From: Tretioscincus oriximinensis
Taxonomy: Eukaryota; Chordata; Lepidosauria; Squamata; Gymnophthalmidae
Length of the DNA stretch: 64,000 nt
Assembly (NCBI GenBank): GCA_022410635.1
Contig: JAJVDF010000002.1
Location: forward strand, 1,591,486-1,655,485
Direction of reading: 5' to 3'
The position numbers and the translations under genes were made by a program. Of the stretch, positions 10,560 through 20,905 are shown piece by piece. A model generated the notes under the pieces. The model worked only from the letters and a program-made list of their open reading frames with translations. It was not told where the DNA came from and made no database searches. Every line of letters begins with the position of its first letter. Within the stretch, counting starts at the first letter, position 1.

Positions 10560-10990
10560 GTGGCCACCAGCCTTGTGGTGGGAATCAAATATCACCTGCT
10601 TTTTACTCCAAAGTATGGACGGATCACGGGCGGAGAGCCAGCCATTTGCCAAGATGACAGGAAAAAAGGTGGATTCAGCAATGTAGTACTGTAGCTGTTC
10701 TACATGGCCAGAGATACGTGACCGAAATGGAATGGTTTTAAGGGAAACAGGAGGGGTGGTTTGGCTACCATCAAAGGTAAGAAAGCTGATTGGTTCTTGC
10801 AGGGGAACAGGTGGGAGTCCAAATTTGGCAACTATGCTGGAATCTACTAACGTGTTATAGGCACCCAAATCCACCAAAGCCTGGACACATATTTCGGAAG
10901 AGTCAGGCAGAGTAATCCACAGATCCAGCAGGAGGTGGGAAGAGGGAGGGTCCTGGTCCTTGAGTGAAGCTGCCCCGCTGGCGGACCTTA
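10560..10990 (-). pseudogene. Gypsy protease region with altered active site
   Basis: The frame from 10877 begins 'MVDLGAYNTLVDSSIVAKFG', matching the retroviral-type aspartic protease start where D-S/T-G-A is expected; here the catalytic motif reads D-L-G-A. The next recognisable segments are 'ISFLTFDGSQ' and 'YYIAESTFFPVILANGWL', known from the protease-RT spacer of sushi-type elements. The Ser/Thr to Leu change would be expected to abolish protease activity. The frame stays open through a CR1 insertion (10302-10433) into the RT. Confidence 0.75.
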
Positions 10991-10994
10991 CAGC

Positions 10995-11350
10995 TGAGGG
11001 TAAACAAAAATGGCTGCCAGTAAAAAATTATATAGAAGGCAGATTGGGGAGTGAAACTTTGAAATTAAGATCAAGAATGTTTTTCTTGTATGTAAACCTG
11101 AACTGCAATAATAGATAATTACATATGATGCAGTGAGGGGAGACGGTTGTATAAAAGGGAGGAAATTGTTTGGGACATTTTAAATGCAATATGTATTTTG
11201 CAAGTATTAAAAAATAAAGGAATAAAATGTTTTGAACACAGAGAAAAAGAAGGGATTAGACAAATGGATGAAACACAGATTACCAATGGCTACTAGTCAA
11301 GGAGGAGGAAAAAGAAATAACTTTAAACTTTTTCCAGGCTTACCTAACCT
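10995..11350. other. AT-rich, possible LINE 3' end
   Basis: 'gtataaaagggaggaaattg' followed by a long A-rich stretch and AATAAA-type motifs (about 11205-11230) resembles the 3' end of a polyadenylated retroposon on the plus strand. Family uncertain. Confidence 0.3.
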
Positions 11351-11354
11351 TCTG

Positions 11355-11450
11355 TTCTTCTCTTCACATCATGTGAAGTAGGCTGAGAGAGCTCTGAAGG
11401 ATTGTGACCTCAAGATCACCCCGTGGGTTTCATGGAGGAATGCAGAATGA
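11355..11450 (-). mobile_element. SINE fragment (L2-tail family)
   Basis: Contains 'cttcacatcatgtgaagtag' and 'gagagctctgaaggattgtgacc', which match the better copy at 20010-20085 (minus strand, 'cttctgaagtaggcgg', 'gagagctcttaagaactatgac'). Truncated. Confidence 0.65.
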
Positions 11451-11459
11451 ATTCTCCAG

Positions 11460-11710
11460 AATGCCAATGCAGCTGTTTGAGGAACAATAGGATGGTGCAT
11501 CTGGACAACTGTTCCAATCAACATCTCGCTTCTGTGTTCTGCACCAGCTGCAGCTTCCAAATGATCTTCAAGGGCACTCTCATCCAGTCTGGATGTTACC
11601 AGAGCAGCAGTAACTGGGGCCAGGACATCTCTGCCCAGAAGAGGCCATAGCTGACAAATCAGGAATAACTGCAGGTTCCTCCTCCCAGTAGACTGCTCTC
11701 TAACGGTATA
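11460..11710 (-). mobile_element. L2-like LINE fragment
   Basis: The minus strand encodes a degraded 'ALVTSRLD'-type L2 reverse-transcriptase segment followed by 'LEAAAGA'. The DNA 'caccagctgcagcttccaaa' and 'gttaccagagcagcagtaac' match 58378-58475, the other minus-strand L2 piece. Confidence 0.7.
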
Positions 11711-12560
11711 TTGTGTTGTGCATAACTATGTTCTTTCATACACAATCTGGACACAATGTTAAAAAAAATAAAAACCCTTCTAAAAACGGCAATAAATAGG
11801 AAAAATACCAGAAATAAGCAAGGCATAACATTTTAAGATCAATTTAATGCTGTTAAAGTGATCAACACCCGTGTGGTTAAAAATACATAAATGTGGGGAA
11901 GCTTAACCAACATTCAGAGCTTCCGACCCATCAATGCCAATTCATGTGCTAGTTTACTAGGTGTTATAGTGTAATGCCCCATGTCTGTCACAGGAATCCT
12001 TTGGCTGAGGAAACACTTTCCCCTCCCTTCTTTCAAGCACAGTTACTGTTTTTAGTGTGCTTATTTTACACTCTATTTTTATTGCTGCAATCTGCCCTGA
12101 GACCTTCAGATGCTGCGCACTGCCCTGCCTGGCTGCATAGGAATCTCTATGCGTTTTTCTTCGTGTGAACACTGAAGTGTTTTGTCCTTGCTTGTTTTCA
12201 GAGAAAGCCTTGTGACTGAACTTTCAAGGATAGGGCCTGATAGAACTGCAGACTAACACTCAAAGGAAAGAAGGACTCGCATATACCCTCTCTTCATTCT
12301 CAAGTGTGTTTTCCTCCATTTTCTCACCCTTCCATTATGTAAAAGAAGAGATCAGCTACCAGACTTAGGAAGCAACTGCAACCTATGTGTTTGTTCAGTG
12401 AGCTGATGCTAATAATATTAGAAAGACATTCATTCAGACATTCATTCAGGCAGCAGCAATTTTGCCCACTCAGTCCTTCATTTTCCTCTTCTTTGGATTA
12501 ATACGTGTGTAAAAGGAAAAACAGATGAATTTGCAGGTCTCAAAAGATGCACCTGGGTTA
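11711..12560. other. Intergenic, one L2-type tail
   Basis: No gene recognised. Bases 12070-12115 'tttttattgctgcaatctgccctgagacc' form an L2/SINE-type 3' end on the plus strand. The rest shows no clear repeat. Confidence 0.4.
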
Positions 12561-13140
12561 GTTTGGGTCCAGAAAAAGTTATTGTAGCACTTTAGACTCT
12601 AACAAGAAATAGGATGTCCAGCAAAGGGGCCAGTAGCACTTAGACACTAACAGGAGAAAAGTGGGTGGCAGAAGCTTTCGTAGGCAGGTCTACTTCTTCA
12701 GATGCTTCAGGTATCTACGAAAGCTTATGCCACCCACTTTTCTCCTGGGACAAGACATTGCCTCTTGTTGCCCCAGGGACTTTTTCACATGAGAGGGTTA
12801 GTTCCTGCTATTTATCTGTTTTTCTAACCTGCAGTTCATCACCTTATCACATTTGCATGTACTTTGTCATCTCCCATACACAGTTTTCTATAAATACCTG
12901 ACCCTGACATTAGTCCCTCCGCATCTGAAGAAGTAGACGTGTCTACGAAAGCTTATGCCAACCACTTTTCTCTAGTTAGTCTCAAAGTGGTACTAGCTCC
13001 TTTGCTGGGCTTTCTACTAGACTAACACGGCTATTTCTCTGAAATGGACTTTTCTCCTGTTAGTCTCTTAAGTGGTACCAGCCCCTTTGCTGGGCTTTCT
13101 ACTGGACTAACATGGCTATTTCTCTGAAAAAGAAATAGGA
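12560..13140 (+). mobile_element. Penelope-like element, tail-only copy with inverted ends
   Basis: The repeated Penelope tail motif occurs several times. It is inverted at 12618-12715 ('gtctacttcttcagatgc') and direct at 12715-12750, 12924-13020 ('gcatctgaagaagtagac', 'acgaaagcttatgccaacca') and 13050-13125. Between them, 12760-12920 matches the body at 37330-37450 of the GIY-YIG copy ('gttcctgctatttatctg', 'ataaatacctgaccctgaca'). No coding domain remains. Inverted terminal copies are characteristic of Penelope-like elements. Confidence 0.8.
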
Positions 13141-14560
13141 TAGGTGGCATGAGCTTTTATAAAGTCTACTCCTTAATCTCCTCACCTACATACGTACATA
13201 TCAGTTGTTATTTCCTGTACTCAGTTTGCTACATATAATGGACTGCATTCTCACTAGGGAAAAAAAATGGGAACGAAAGCTGTGTGGCTTTGCACTGGGC
13301 GCATGCAGTTCCCCTGTAATCCACATGGGGAGCACTTTTGATATGCGCCGTTTAAAAAGCTACATGTTGCCAGATCGGAGTTCCCTCTCAAAAGGGGTGC
13401 AGTGCAATTTTTCCAAGTTTGGGTTAATCGTGCTCTGAATACAGTTTGCCTGTAGCAGGAGCACCTCTAAGTGAACACTGCCATTGTTGAGCCAGGCTCC
13501 TTATGCACAGAGCAAACAATGACCATCGGTGGGAGGAACTAGGAAGGGTTGCTCCACTTTTGTTCTAACCTCTGGCAGTTGTTTCCCAGCTATGAGACTC
13601 CCTTGCTAGATTTCAGATCTGTTATAGTTAAGTTAATGTTGTAAGCAAATGAAAACAAAAATAATCCCGTGGTGTCAATGATTTTTCTAAAAACCCAAAG
13701 CACAGATTGTGTGACCTTACCCAGATATGACAAGATCTTTCTCTTGTTCAACTTCTATTCCATCCACAAGTGGATGCTACTAAGGAACAAGTCCTTTCTG
13801 CTCTTAGATCCCCTGCACAAACACGGCAGAGCAGCATGTATTCAGGTTATAGAGGGCTTCAGGGGATCGTGCCCTGTCCATACCTACCGAGAGGGGAACT
13901 ACCAGGGCACTACCATTGCGCTGATGTGGCTATCTCATGGCAGCTCTCCAATTAGCATCTGGGCATCTGTTTTCGCATGACTTTGTGACGAGAACTCACC
14001 TCCATGTTTCCACACCCCATGCTGTGCATCTCCATGGGGCAATGGGAGCGACTCCCTGAGGCTCTCTGCAACTGAATCACACTTTCTCTGCTATGGGAAA
14101 TCACAGAGAAACTGGCCATTTCAGCACAATGAGCGCCGATGGCCCACAATTTAGTCTGGGGGAGCTGCCTCCAGAGCCCTCCCATCCAGCCACAAGCCTG
14201 CTGTGTGTTTGCAACCTTACTATGCTAGTTGTTCATTGATAATTCTGGATTTGCTTGTTCTGGAATAGCTGTAGAAAGCACCATTTGCACTTAGTGTGTT
14301 GGATAGCATAACAAGCAGCCATTGGAAGCCAGCCCAGAAACAGCCATCAGAAAACCACTTTTTCTCATGGTTCTCCAGGGGCAACACAGGGATGTACAAA
14401 ACCAGGAGGCTCCTGGCTGAATCACGAGTTTTGGCGACCCTACAGGTGACCGAGGCATGGTGGAACAATAGGTTAAGAGCTCAGTGTTTCAATAGAGGTA
14501 CCGAGTTTGAGGTTCATGCGTCACCCATGGAGATCAGTGTGGCGTTCTCCATTTTACAGG
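13141..14560. other. Intergenic, nothing firmly recognised
   Basis: Bases 13140-13240 look like an older Penelope tail ('ggcatgagcttttataaagtctac'). The remainder, including open frames at 13669-13980 and 14296-14685, has no recognisable domain, no splice-site pattern and no codon bias that I could defend as coding. Confidence 0.45.
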
Positions 14561-14564
14561 TTTG

Positions 14565-15025
14565 TGTTTCTTTTATAAACTTACCAAATATCCCAGAGGG
14601 AGGGGGGCATGGCTGGAGGAGTCAGCCAATGGGGCCTCGAGTAGCCGACTGGCCAGCAGTTAAAAGGGAAGCTGACCAGGGCTAGAGGCCTTTCTGTCGG
14701 NGAGACTTGTGGTGTAGCAAGTTGACAGAGGGGTCCGCTTCTGATCTGCCCCAGATGGAGGGGGTGGAAGTGTATGGAAGCCTGAAAGAGTCAAAGCTGA
14801 GGCTTGACTTGGGGCTGGAACAAATAAAGTGACACAGGGCCTGTCTCTTTAAGGATCTGGAAACTAATGTTGCTCTTGCTTGGTGTGTGTGCTTGAGTCA
14901 GGCTTTCTTTATAAAAGCCAAAGCTTTATTATTCTAATCTTCCTTTCCTTATTTGTAAATAATAAACTTGTTATTTGTTTCAGTTCAAATAACTCTTTCT
15001 TTCTTTTATTTCTGTAACAACAATA
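14565..15025 (+). mobile_element. Possible solo LTR (unclassified)
   Basis: A TATA-like 'tataaaagcc' (14921-14930) is followed by AATAAA motifs (14960-14970 and 15020-15030) and a T-rich run. The block ends near 'ttctgtaaca', consistent with a U3-R-U5 layout and a CA terminus. I cannot define a TG start, a second LTR or a target duplication, so this is only a candidate. Confidence 0.3.
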
Positions 15026-15194
15026 AATATAAGCACGCTACTGGTGGGGGCTGTGAATAGTACTGTTGCTGCAAGCAGTCGTGGGTGCTGGCTTGGGCAA
15101 CAAGGAGGACATTGTGGCACCCCTGACTGTGAGGGTCATCTAATAGTAGGGCCCTCAGGTAGGGGTCGCCACGATCAGTGAAAACCCTATACTG

Positions 15195-15395
15195 GCCTCA
15201 GCTTCAGCCAATCCAGCTATTCAAAAGCAAAGACATTTGAGAGTAGATAAATAAGACCACCACAACATGATGGGGAAGATAGAATAGATCCAAGCCTTCA
15301 GTTGAAAAATAACCTTGTAAGCCCCTCTGAGTCCTTTTGGATAAGAAAAGCAATGTATAAAAACCAGACCCTCTTCCTCCTTCTACATTAACACT
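15195..15395 (+). mobile_element. tRNA-derived SINE, 5'-truncated
   Basis: Body segments 'ccagctattcaaaagcaaag', 'tgatggggaagatagaat' and 'gagtccttttggataagaaa' align with the fuller copy at 31095-31490. The element ends in CCTCTTCCTCCTTC, a short version of the pyrimidine tail seen in the other copies. Confidence 0.8.
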
Positions 15396-15409
15396 GCTGA
15401 GATCTGATT

Positions 15410-15565
15410 TTTGAAAGCAAGATGCGAAAATTGAAATGCGAAGCATGCATGCAGTATAGTTTGCACATTGATGCAAGAGCTGCGAATGTTGCAAGATCGT
15501 ATTGACAGCGTGGGAGTAAACCCATTTTTCTTTATCCCTAAACCCACCAACTACTTTCCCTGCAG
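15410..15565 (+). repeat. Unclassified repeat, copy 1
   Basis: Matches 16325-16490 in the same orientation: 'gcaagatgcgaaaattgaaa', 'gtttgcacattgatgc', 'gggagtaaaccca' and 'tttttctttatccctaa' all recur in order. No coding potential. The two copies are about 0.9 kb apart. Confidence 0.75.
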
Positions 15566-15569
15566 CTTG

Positions 15570-16320
15570 CAATGAATCCCTCCCAAGGGGAGCCAGTGCT
15601 CATTGCTCAACAGAGAATGTGTTGCCTGTTCATTCTGCAGCAGGAAGACAGGCAGCCTTGCCTGGCCTTACATTAAATGGATTCCACACACTCATACTCC
15701 TCAGAGCAGAAAATCAGTAGTAATTGCTCAAAGCTACAGATAAATGTCTTCCTTTTCATCTTGGCTAATGTTGGAAGAAAGTACAAAAGATAAAAAAATG
15801 AGTAGGGGGCAGAAAAGACAATTCCTATAAAGCGTGTACGTATGGGGATAACCAGAGGTTTTGAAATTGGGTTGGAATTGCATTTTGCTCCCTTTGATTT
15901 GTCTTTCCTGGACTGTGCTGTATACAGGACACTTGGATACTATAGAACAGGACTGCAGAGCAGAATCATTGGGCTCTTGCCAAAAGACAGAAGTAAATTC
16001 CACTGCTGCAAAATGAAGCACCGACTTTTCCAAGGAGATTGGATCAAAGTTTTTCTGTTCCCCAAAAGGGAAGAAGTAGCAGGTGCTAAAGCAGCCCCGT
16101 GGATAACCAAGGAGGCCACCAAATTCTCCTGCCAATGCCAGGAATCCGTGTGGCAAACCCAAGCATGATGTTGTGGCAAAGACTGTAGTCACTGCCAAAA
16201 CTGAACTCACAAAAATGTTAAATTAGTCTGGTAGCAATTGGGTTAAGCCCCACAGTTTTAAAATGATTGCAGAATGAAATCCACGATGAACCGGAGAGGA
16301 AACTGTGTTACCGTTAAATT
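15570..16320. other. Intergenic, nothing recognised
   Basis: Open frames on both strands at 15734-16210 overlap each other and show no domain. No repeat family assigned. Confidence 0.45.
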
Positions 16321-16324
16321 ACCC

Positions 16325-16490
16325 TACCCGGAAGCAAGATACAAAAATCGAAATGCAAGACATGCTTGCAGTTCAGTTTGCACATTGATGCGAAAGTTGC
16401 AAATGTTTCAAGATTGTATTAACAGCATGGGAGTAGCACACGTTTTTCTTTATCCCTAAGTCTACCCAGTACTTTCCCTTTGTGTCAGCC
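16325..16490 (+). repeat. Unclassified repeat, copy 2
   Basis: Second copy of the repeat at 15410-15565. It shares 'gtttgcacattgatgcgaaa' and 'tttttctttatccctaag', with point differences and small indels. Confidence 0.75.
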
Positions 16491-16839
16491 AGCAATTCTC
16501 CTTTATCCCCGGCTGGTGTTTTTCTTTGGTATCCTGCCTTCTCCCACTACTGAGCAGTACATGAAGGCTTTAGAACAAGGCACAGTGACGGCTGAAAGAA
16601 TCTATTACAGGATTTTCCGTAGCAATAGAGCTTTTTCCCAAGTGCATTACTGAAAGTCCCTTCCCATGTGAGGTGGATTCTGCATAATGTAAGTACCATC
16701 GCGGTAGGAAAACCTCATGGTGTTTGTCTTCTGTTGCAAAGTTTAGATATTCTCTAAGGCCCTCTTCCCACCTATCTTTCTGGTATTAGTATTAGTAATC
16801 CCAAATCTTCATTTTTCAGAATAGCTGGACCAGGCAGCT
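16491..16839. other. Intergenic, nothing recognised
   Basis: No gene or repeat identified between the unclassified repeat and the next SINE. Confidence 0.4.
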
Positions 16840-17190
16840 TCTGAATGAAGAAGCAGAAGAAGATGACGACGATGATGAAGAAGAAGAAGAAGACGAACTG
16901 GGTTCTTATATACCACTTTTCTCACATTTCCAAGGGGCTCAAAGCGGATTAGAAGGATATTTTTGCCAGAAGGCTCATATTCTATCTTCCCCACCAGGCT
17001 GTGGTGGTTCCCATTTATCTACTTGCAGTCAGTTGCAATTTCTTGCAATTCATGCTTTCGAATAGCTGGGTTGGCTGGAGCTACAGGCTAGTGGAAGGTG
17101 CTCAACCCTCCCCACGTCCCACACAGGGCTTCGAAACCCCATCTCCCAGGCGAGAGACGGATTCCTTAGTGACTGAGCCATTTGTTCCTA
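16840..17190 (-). mobile_element. tRNA-derived SINE, near full length
   Basis: On the minus strand it starts with a tRNA-like head: an A-box-like 'tggctcagtcactaagga' (about 17185) and a B-box-like 'gggtttcgaagccctg' (about 17130). The common body follows, and the tail becomes GAA/GAC triplets on the plus strand (16848-16897). RNA polymerase III internal promoter boxes of this kind are the hallmark of tRNA-derived SINEs. Confidence 0.85.
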
Positions 17191-17415
17191 TAGTGAGTTT
17201 GTAGTATGAAAGCTGAATTGATGCAAGCGATGATGTGAATATTGCAGTATGTCAAAAGCCCTTGTCTGGGTATGAACGGGCATGGATATAGACTTGGGAC
17301 TTCTTTGTTTTGGTATTGACCCTATGATAAATGTTCCCAGAGAGGCTATCTGTCCTTCTTTCAAAGCAGGTTCCTTTCCTCCATCGATTTACAATTTTAA
17401 CTCTTCACAGAGATT
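17191..17415. other. Short intergenic segment
   Basis: No feature seen. It carries the 8-bp target site of the hAT-type insertion at its end (GGTACTGA, 17416-17423). Confidence 0.4.
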
Positions 17416-17423
17416 GGTACTGA

Positions 17424-18034
17424 TAGGGTTGCCATACGTCCTGGGAAGGTGGGACAATCCCGGTTTGGGGGACTAAAATATAGTCCCCTCCGGGTTTTAA
17501 GCCAAAATCCCGGCTTTTTACATTCCCCGATGCTGCATCAGGGAATATAAAAACGCAGGATTTTAAAGGAAAAGGAGCCATCAGAGCTGACGGCTGCAGC
17601 CCGGCAATGCTTTCCGGGGTCCTGGAAGGAACCTCAGAGCATGCCGTAGCTGCTCCAATGCTGGAGTCGGGGTTTTGCGGCTGCTGTCAAGCAAATCGCG
17701 CCAACACACCTCCAGTAAAGCAAAAACGCCTGGGTTTGTGACAGGAGGAAAGCTCTGTTCTCTTGTCACAAACCCAGGCGTTTTTCCTCCGCTGGAGGCT
17801 TGTTAGCGTGCTTTGCCTGACAGCAGGCGCGAGACCCCGGCCCCAGCATTGGAGCAGCTATGCACACACAGGCGCGCACACACACGGACGCTTCTGGTGA
17901 GGCAGGCAGAAGAGAGGTTCTGCCTGTCTCACTACAAGCGTCCGTGTGTGCGCATGTGTGTGTGCACACGCGCTTGCACGCAACCCCCACCCCAGCCCGT
18001 CCCGGTTTTGGGCTGCCAAAATATGACAGCCCTA
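17424..18034. mobile_element. hAT-type non-autonomous foldback transposon
   Basis: The ends are TAGGGTTGCCATA and the complement of TATGACAGCCCTA, imperfect terminal inverted repeats. Both sides carry the same 8-bp GGTACTGA (17416-17423 and 18035-18042); 8-bp duplications and TAG..CTA ends fit the hAT superfamily. Most of the interior is one large imperfect palindrome centred near 17750: 'cacaaacccaggcg' occurs in both orientations, and 'gctgctccaatgctgg' (17647) is inverted near 17850. There is no transposase. The local CpG and GC richness comes from this element, not from a promoter island. Confidence 0.88.
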
Positions 18035-18289
18035 GGTACTGATCATCTGGAGATTTTGCCAGTGCGAAATCCCAAGATGTGCCCCATTTATGCATGTGCA
18101 GTCACTATAGCAAGGCACAATATTCCCTGCTCACAGAAAAGGGCAATAGAAATTGCTCTTCCCCAGAATATACTTTTTATTCACGCTGCCCTGACGTTAG
18201 GATGTGTGAATACCACTGAACAGTATGACAATCACACCATCGTAGCATTAGGAAAGCATGAAAAAACCGGCATGAGGATGGCTTGAAGC

Positions 18290-18432
18290 TGATATGCAGA
18301 AGAAAAGGGAAAATATTTTTTCACCCAGGGGGTCATTGGCCTATGGAATTAACATCCAGAAGTGTTAGCTAACAACCTGGATAGCTTTAAGAGAGGATTA
18401 GACAAATTCATGGTCATCAAGAATATAAACAG
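18290..18432 (+). mobile_element. CR1-like LINE fragment
   Basis: 'ttttttcacccagggggtca', 'agctttaagagaggattaga' and 'gaatataaacagttac' match the region near the end of the ORF in the copy that follows. It is a second, shorter copy directly upstream of it. Confidence 0.8.
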
Positions 18433-18439
18433 TTACAAG

Positions 18440-18992
18440 AACGATCAAAGGACTGGGGCACCCTCCTTATGAAGTTGGGCTGCAATGTCTGGGACTCTTC
18501 AACCTCGAAAGACAGTGTTTAAGAGGTGATCTGACTGAAGTGTATAAAATCATCATGGGATGGATAATAAGGTGCATAGAGGAAAAAATAGTACCAGGGG
18601 GCATTACTTGAAACTAATGGGTAGAAGAGTAAGAACAGACAAAGGAAGGTATTTTTTCACCCAGAGGGTCATCGGCCTCTGGAATTTACTTCCAGAAGAG
18701 GTGGTGATAACAAGCAGCCTGGACAAATTCAAGACAGGCTTAGCTAAGTTTAAGGACACCGAGAATATAAATAGATCATTGTGGATCTTTTGAAACTGCC
18801 TCTGGGATGGAGCAACAGGCAGTACTTGTGAAATACCATTTGCAGGGCATCGAGAACAGGTGCGTATTTTGCCTTCTTCTGCTTAAGACTGCCTAGGTGA
18901 AATTGGTGGGCCACTGAGTGCGACACAATGCTGGACTGAATGGGCTCCAGCCCGATTCACCAGGGCTCCTCTTATGTTTTTATGTTCTTTAA
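18440..18992 (+). mobile_element. CR1-like LINE 3' end
   Basis: The plus strand covers the last ~100 codons of ORF2 ('GHYLKLMGRRVRTDKGRYFF', 'WNLLPEEVV', 18560-18793). The 3' UTR follows with 'gcctctgggatggagcaaca' and the TTATGTTTTTATGTTCTT terminal repeats (18971-18990). This is the same subfamily as 2041-3975, in opposite orientation. Confidence 0.9.
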
Positions 18993-19740
18993 TAGATCTA
19001 ATAAGAATGGGTGCATAAACACACCTTTATTAATATCTAAAGAGGCATCAGGTGGAAGAAGCAGATTGGTTCTCTCTTGCCTCTGAGGGCAATGGCTAAA
19101 CTAATGCATAAACTAGGAAATTCAAGTTAGGAATTATGAGAACAAGCAATAGTTGCATGCGATTGCCCTATGCACAGGGCCGATCTCAGTGTCCTCCAAG
19201 ATCCAGCTCTCCTTTTTAATGTCCCTTTGAGGAAGTGGTTTTTCTTCTTATTCTTCACAACCCATTCTGTTGTTTTCATTCAAATATTGTATGTACACAT
19301 TTATACTTTCTGAGTCTATAAAAGCTCCCATAAATCAACATTAGCGTTGCCTTGGGGATGAACCTCTGGCAATATAAAGTAAAAGCTTCATCCAATAATG
19401 ACAGGCAGTAATTTTTAGGACCAAGAAAACATACCAAGAAGAAATCATAGATTTTTGTTTGTCTGTGTATCCCCTTAGGTGCAGAGTGTATACAAAGCAT
19501 ATCTTGTACACAGTGCCCATGGGAATGAACTGGAAGGCCTGATTTATACTGGGAATTTCTGCCAAAGAGACAAGTATACCCAGGGATTTCTTTGCACTGG
19601 AATAGCCCCTGCCTTTCTTTTGATAATATAAAGGGTACTACTGGTTGCTTAGATACTAGCTGGACTAGGTAGCTATGCTACCTGAGGAACAGCTATGGCT
19701 GTTAATCCAACCTCAGAGCTGAAAACTACTTCTGTTCAAC
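18993..19740. other. Intergenic, nothing recognised
   Basis: No recognised gene or repeat. Open frames on the minus strand at 19276-19565 have no domain. Confidence 0.45.
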
Positions 19741-20330
19741 AGCATTTAGGGAGAGTGTCTGGAATTGGGAAAAGGACAGAAAAGACAACTGAAAATTACC
19801 AAGGAACAGACTGCAACTTCTAGGCCTCTTCAGCCTCGAAGTACAGCATTCAGCAGAACCCTAATCGACGTATCTAAAAACGTACACTAAGGCAGAAAGA
19901 GAAAAACTATTATCTCTATTGCAGGCATCACTCTATGAAGAAGAGAGAGTTTATTTTTATTCCCCAATTTTCTCAACTCAAAGGGACTCAAAGCAGCTTA
20001 TATAGCCTTACATTCTTCTCTTCACAGTAAACATCTTCTGAAGTAGGCGGGGCTGAGAGAGCTCTTAAGAACTATGACTTGCCCAAGGTCACAGCTGTCT
20101 TTTGTGGAGGAGGGCAGATTCAAACTGGGAGACTTCCAGATAAGAGTCTGACACTCCAACCACTACACCAGATTGGCTGAACCAGTTACAGACAAGGGAA
20201 AGTAGCATTTTTCCACCCAGTCACTAGTTTTATAGAATTTTCGACCAAAAGAGGTGATGACAGCAGAATAACTGAAGCTTTGCTTTGATTTTGTTATCTG
20301 CAGTAGCTACTCAGCTGGCAATTACGCCTC
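19741..20330 (+). mobile_element. CR1-like LINE fragment split by a SINE
   Basis: Left half 19750-19920 ('ggcctcttcagcctcgaa') and right half 20185-20290 ('tttttccacccagtcact', 'aaaagaggtgatgacagcag') are consecutive parts of the CR1-like ORF end. They are separated by a minus-strand SINE (19925-20183). The CR1 piece is older than the SINE. Confidence 0.75.
19925..20183 (-). mobile_element. tRNA-type SINE inserted in CR1
   Basis: The minus strand begins 'agccaatctggtgtagtggt' and contains the B-box-like region and 'gtgaccttgggcaag', a layout shared with the plus-strand copy at 24385-24632. Its tail end is at 19925-19950. Confidence 0.85.
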
Positions 20331-20689
20331 CTTAAAGATAAATATTTCTTAGAACTTTAGATGAGGGAGAGAGTTTTTTAAAAAATATATTTGGAGGAGT
20401 TTTCAGAAGCTGCATCCACAACCGGATAAACATGATGAACATTTGCACACTGGAGTGTTCTTGCTTACCCATCCACAAAAGTGAAGGCAGATATGAGTGA
20501 ATGTCTTTGGTAAAATAGTGTATGAAATTCCTAGATGAAAATAATAGGAAATTTACAAACCTTCCTACTCCTTGCACAATAATTTTATAGATGAGTTTGG
20601 TTTTAAGGTCTTACAATTTGGTTTTATTCACACCGATGGACTAGAATCTTTGTGAAATGTTTCTCTTTGAAAGAAAAAGAGGGACAAGG
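20331..20689. other. Intergenic, nothing recognised
   Basis: No gene or repeat family identified. Confidence 0.4.
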
Positions 20690-20905
20690 GATGCTGTTGC
20701 CCCACCTACCAAAGGATTTTTTTGCAATGAACCCAGGAAAAAAAGTTCTTTCCTTCTTTGCTGATGTTTCTTGATATGGCCATGCCTGCAGCCATGGAGG
20801 CAAGAAGCCTTCCTGTGTGTACAGGTCCTTAATGGGACAATGCAGAATTGCATTCTGAGCTGCCACCTAGGAGCAATGCTGAAGAAGATGAAGATGGGCA
20901 CAGGC
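20690..20905 (-). repeat. Unclassified interspersed repeat
   Basis: The reverse complement shares 'ctgtacacacaggaaggctt', 'ccatggctgcaggcatggcc' and 'aacatcagcaaagaa' in order with 26155-26250. No coding domain. Confidence 0.7.

Larger units (their letters stand above)
7066..10990 (-). mobile_element. Ty3/Gypsy chromovirus retrotransposon, 5'-truncated and inactive
   Basis: Minus-strand order from 10990 downwards is protease, reverse transcriptase, RNase H, integrase, chromodomain, polypurine tract, 3' LTR. This is Ty3/Gypsy (Metaviridae) order, and the chromodomain fused after integrase marks a chromovirus. The V-clade, sushi-like chromoviruses are the vertebrate group. Gag, primer-binding site and 5' LTR are missing: sequence from about 10995 upward no longer looks like the element. 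Pol is broken into at least six frames, with Ns and a CR1 3'-end insertion at 10302-10433, so it cannot be autonomous. Chromoviruses are found in fish, amphibians and squamates but are not intact in birds or mammals, which supports a squamate host. Confidence 0.93.

Noticed and set aside
7389..10877. Intact, active Gypsy element
   Set aside because: Gag and 5' LTR are missing, pol needs several frames, the protease motif is altered and a CR1 insert interrupts it.
15734..16210. 158-codon minus ORF opposite a 108-codon plus ORF
   Set aside because: No homology that I recognise and both strands are open; most likely chance.
17560..18000. CpG- and GC-rich island resembling a promoter, possibly for TRAF3
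   Set aside because: Lies wholly inside a hAT-type element defined by terminal repeats and 8-bp duplications.
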